Source of the DNA: Acidimicrobiia bacterium
Lineage (GTDB): Bacteria; Actinomycetota; Acidimicrobiia; Acidimicrobiales; Acidimicrobilacustridaceae
Assembly: GCA_020832495.1 (NCBI GenBank)
Contig: JAFIEP010000091.1
Location: 1-33,214 of the forward strand
Direction: 5' to 3'
Length of the DNA: 33,214 nucleotides
Shown: piece after piece, positions 33,194 through 33,214 of the stretch
How the letters are laid out: the number at the start of each line of letters is the position of its first letter
How positions within the stretch are numbered: the stretch's first letter is position 1
Notes under the pieces: model-generated
Seen by the model: the letters and a program-made list of their open reading frames with translations, nothing else
The model's database searches: none
Told to the model about the DNA's origin: nothing
Translations under genes and position numbers: made by a program

Positions 33194-33214
33194 ACCACAG
33201 CGGAAGCGCTCTTG

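Overview
The window looks like chromosomal DNA of a high-GC actinobacterium, possibly of the class Acidimicrobiia. The whole window is very GC-rich and GTG starts are common. Several families are typical of Actinobacteria: an Lsr2-type DNA-binding tail, DUF2332, DUF2804 and a DUF3558-like lipoprotein. At least ten genes have a TAnnnT -10 box only 6-8 nt before the start codon, which is the leaderless-mRNA layout common in this phylum. The class is an inference and was not tested. I saw no rRNA, tRNA, CRISPR array, transposase or phage gene.

Layout. 1-6430 (+): 3' part of a duplicated DUF3558-like protein, a SWIM/SNF2 helicase, a DUF2332 protein, and an ERCC4-type nuclease carrying an Lsr2-like C-terminal DNA-binding segment. 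6507-10549: a lipoprotein (-), a two-domain YCII/DGPF protein with its ECF42-type sigma factor (+), then a divergent TetR/cupin pair. 10530-11579: a NERD-domain nuclease gene bounded by a perfect 23-bp direct repeat whose left copy is the 3' end of the cupin gene; this looks like a single-gene insertion. 11587-15066: an SDR, a RHH-VapC pair, the RNA ligase RtcB, and a divergent RHH-MazF pair. 15116-19150 (+): Gfo/Idh oxidoreductase plus a putative Fe(II) oxygenase, then an Asp-box beta-propeller plus a MoaD/ThiS-like protein. 19181-21103: a DUF234-type ATPase behind a strong AT-rich palindrome, then remnants of a sigma-factor-like gene. 21121-25503: amidase, AbrB-VapC, a membrane-anchored protein and a DUF2804 protein.

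25529-31603 is the iron-sulfur assembly locus. sufB, sufC, sufD, sufT and an Mrp-type ATPase form one operon in which every junction overlaps. It is divergent from sufR, with a perfect inverted repeat between them. No SufS or SufU is present. 31650-33193 holds a fourth toxin-antitoxin pair (VapBC) divergent from an ArsR-SRPBCC pair.

The observations most worth following are the rtcB/mazEF neighbourhood (an RNA-cutting toxin beside the ligase able to rejoin its products), the NERD cassette between direct repeats, the ERCC4-Lsr2 fusion nuclease, and the sufR operator. Family calls come from motifs read by eye; no database search was possible.
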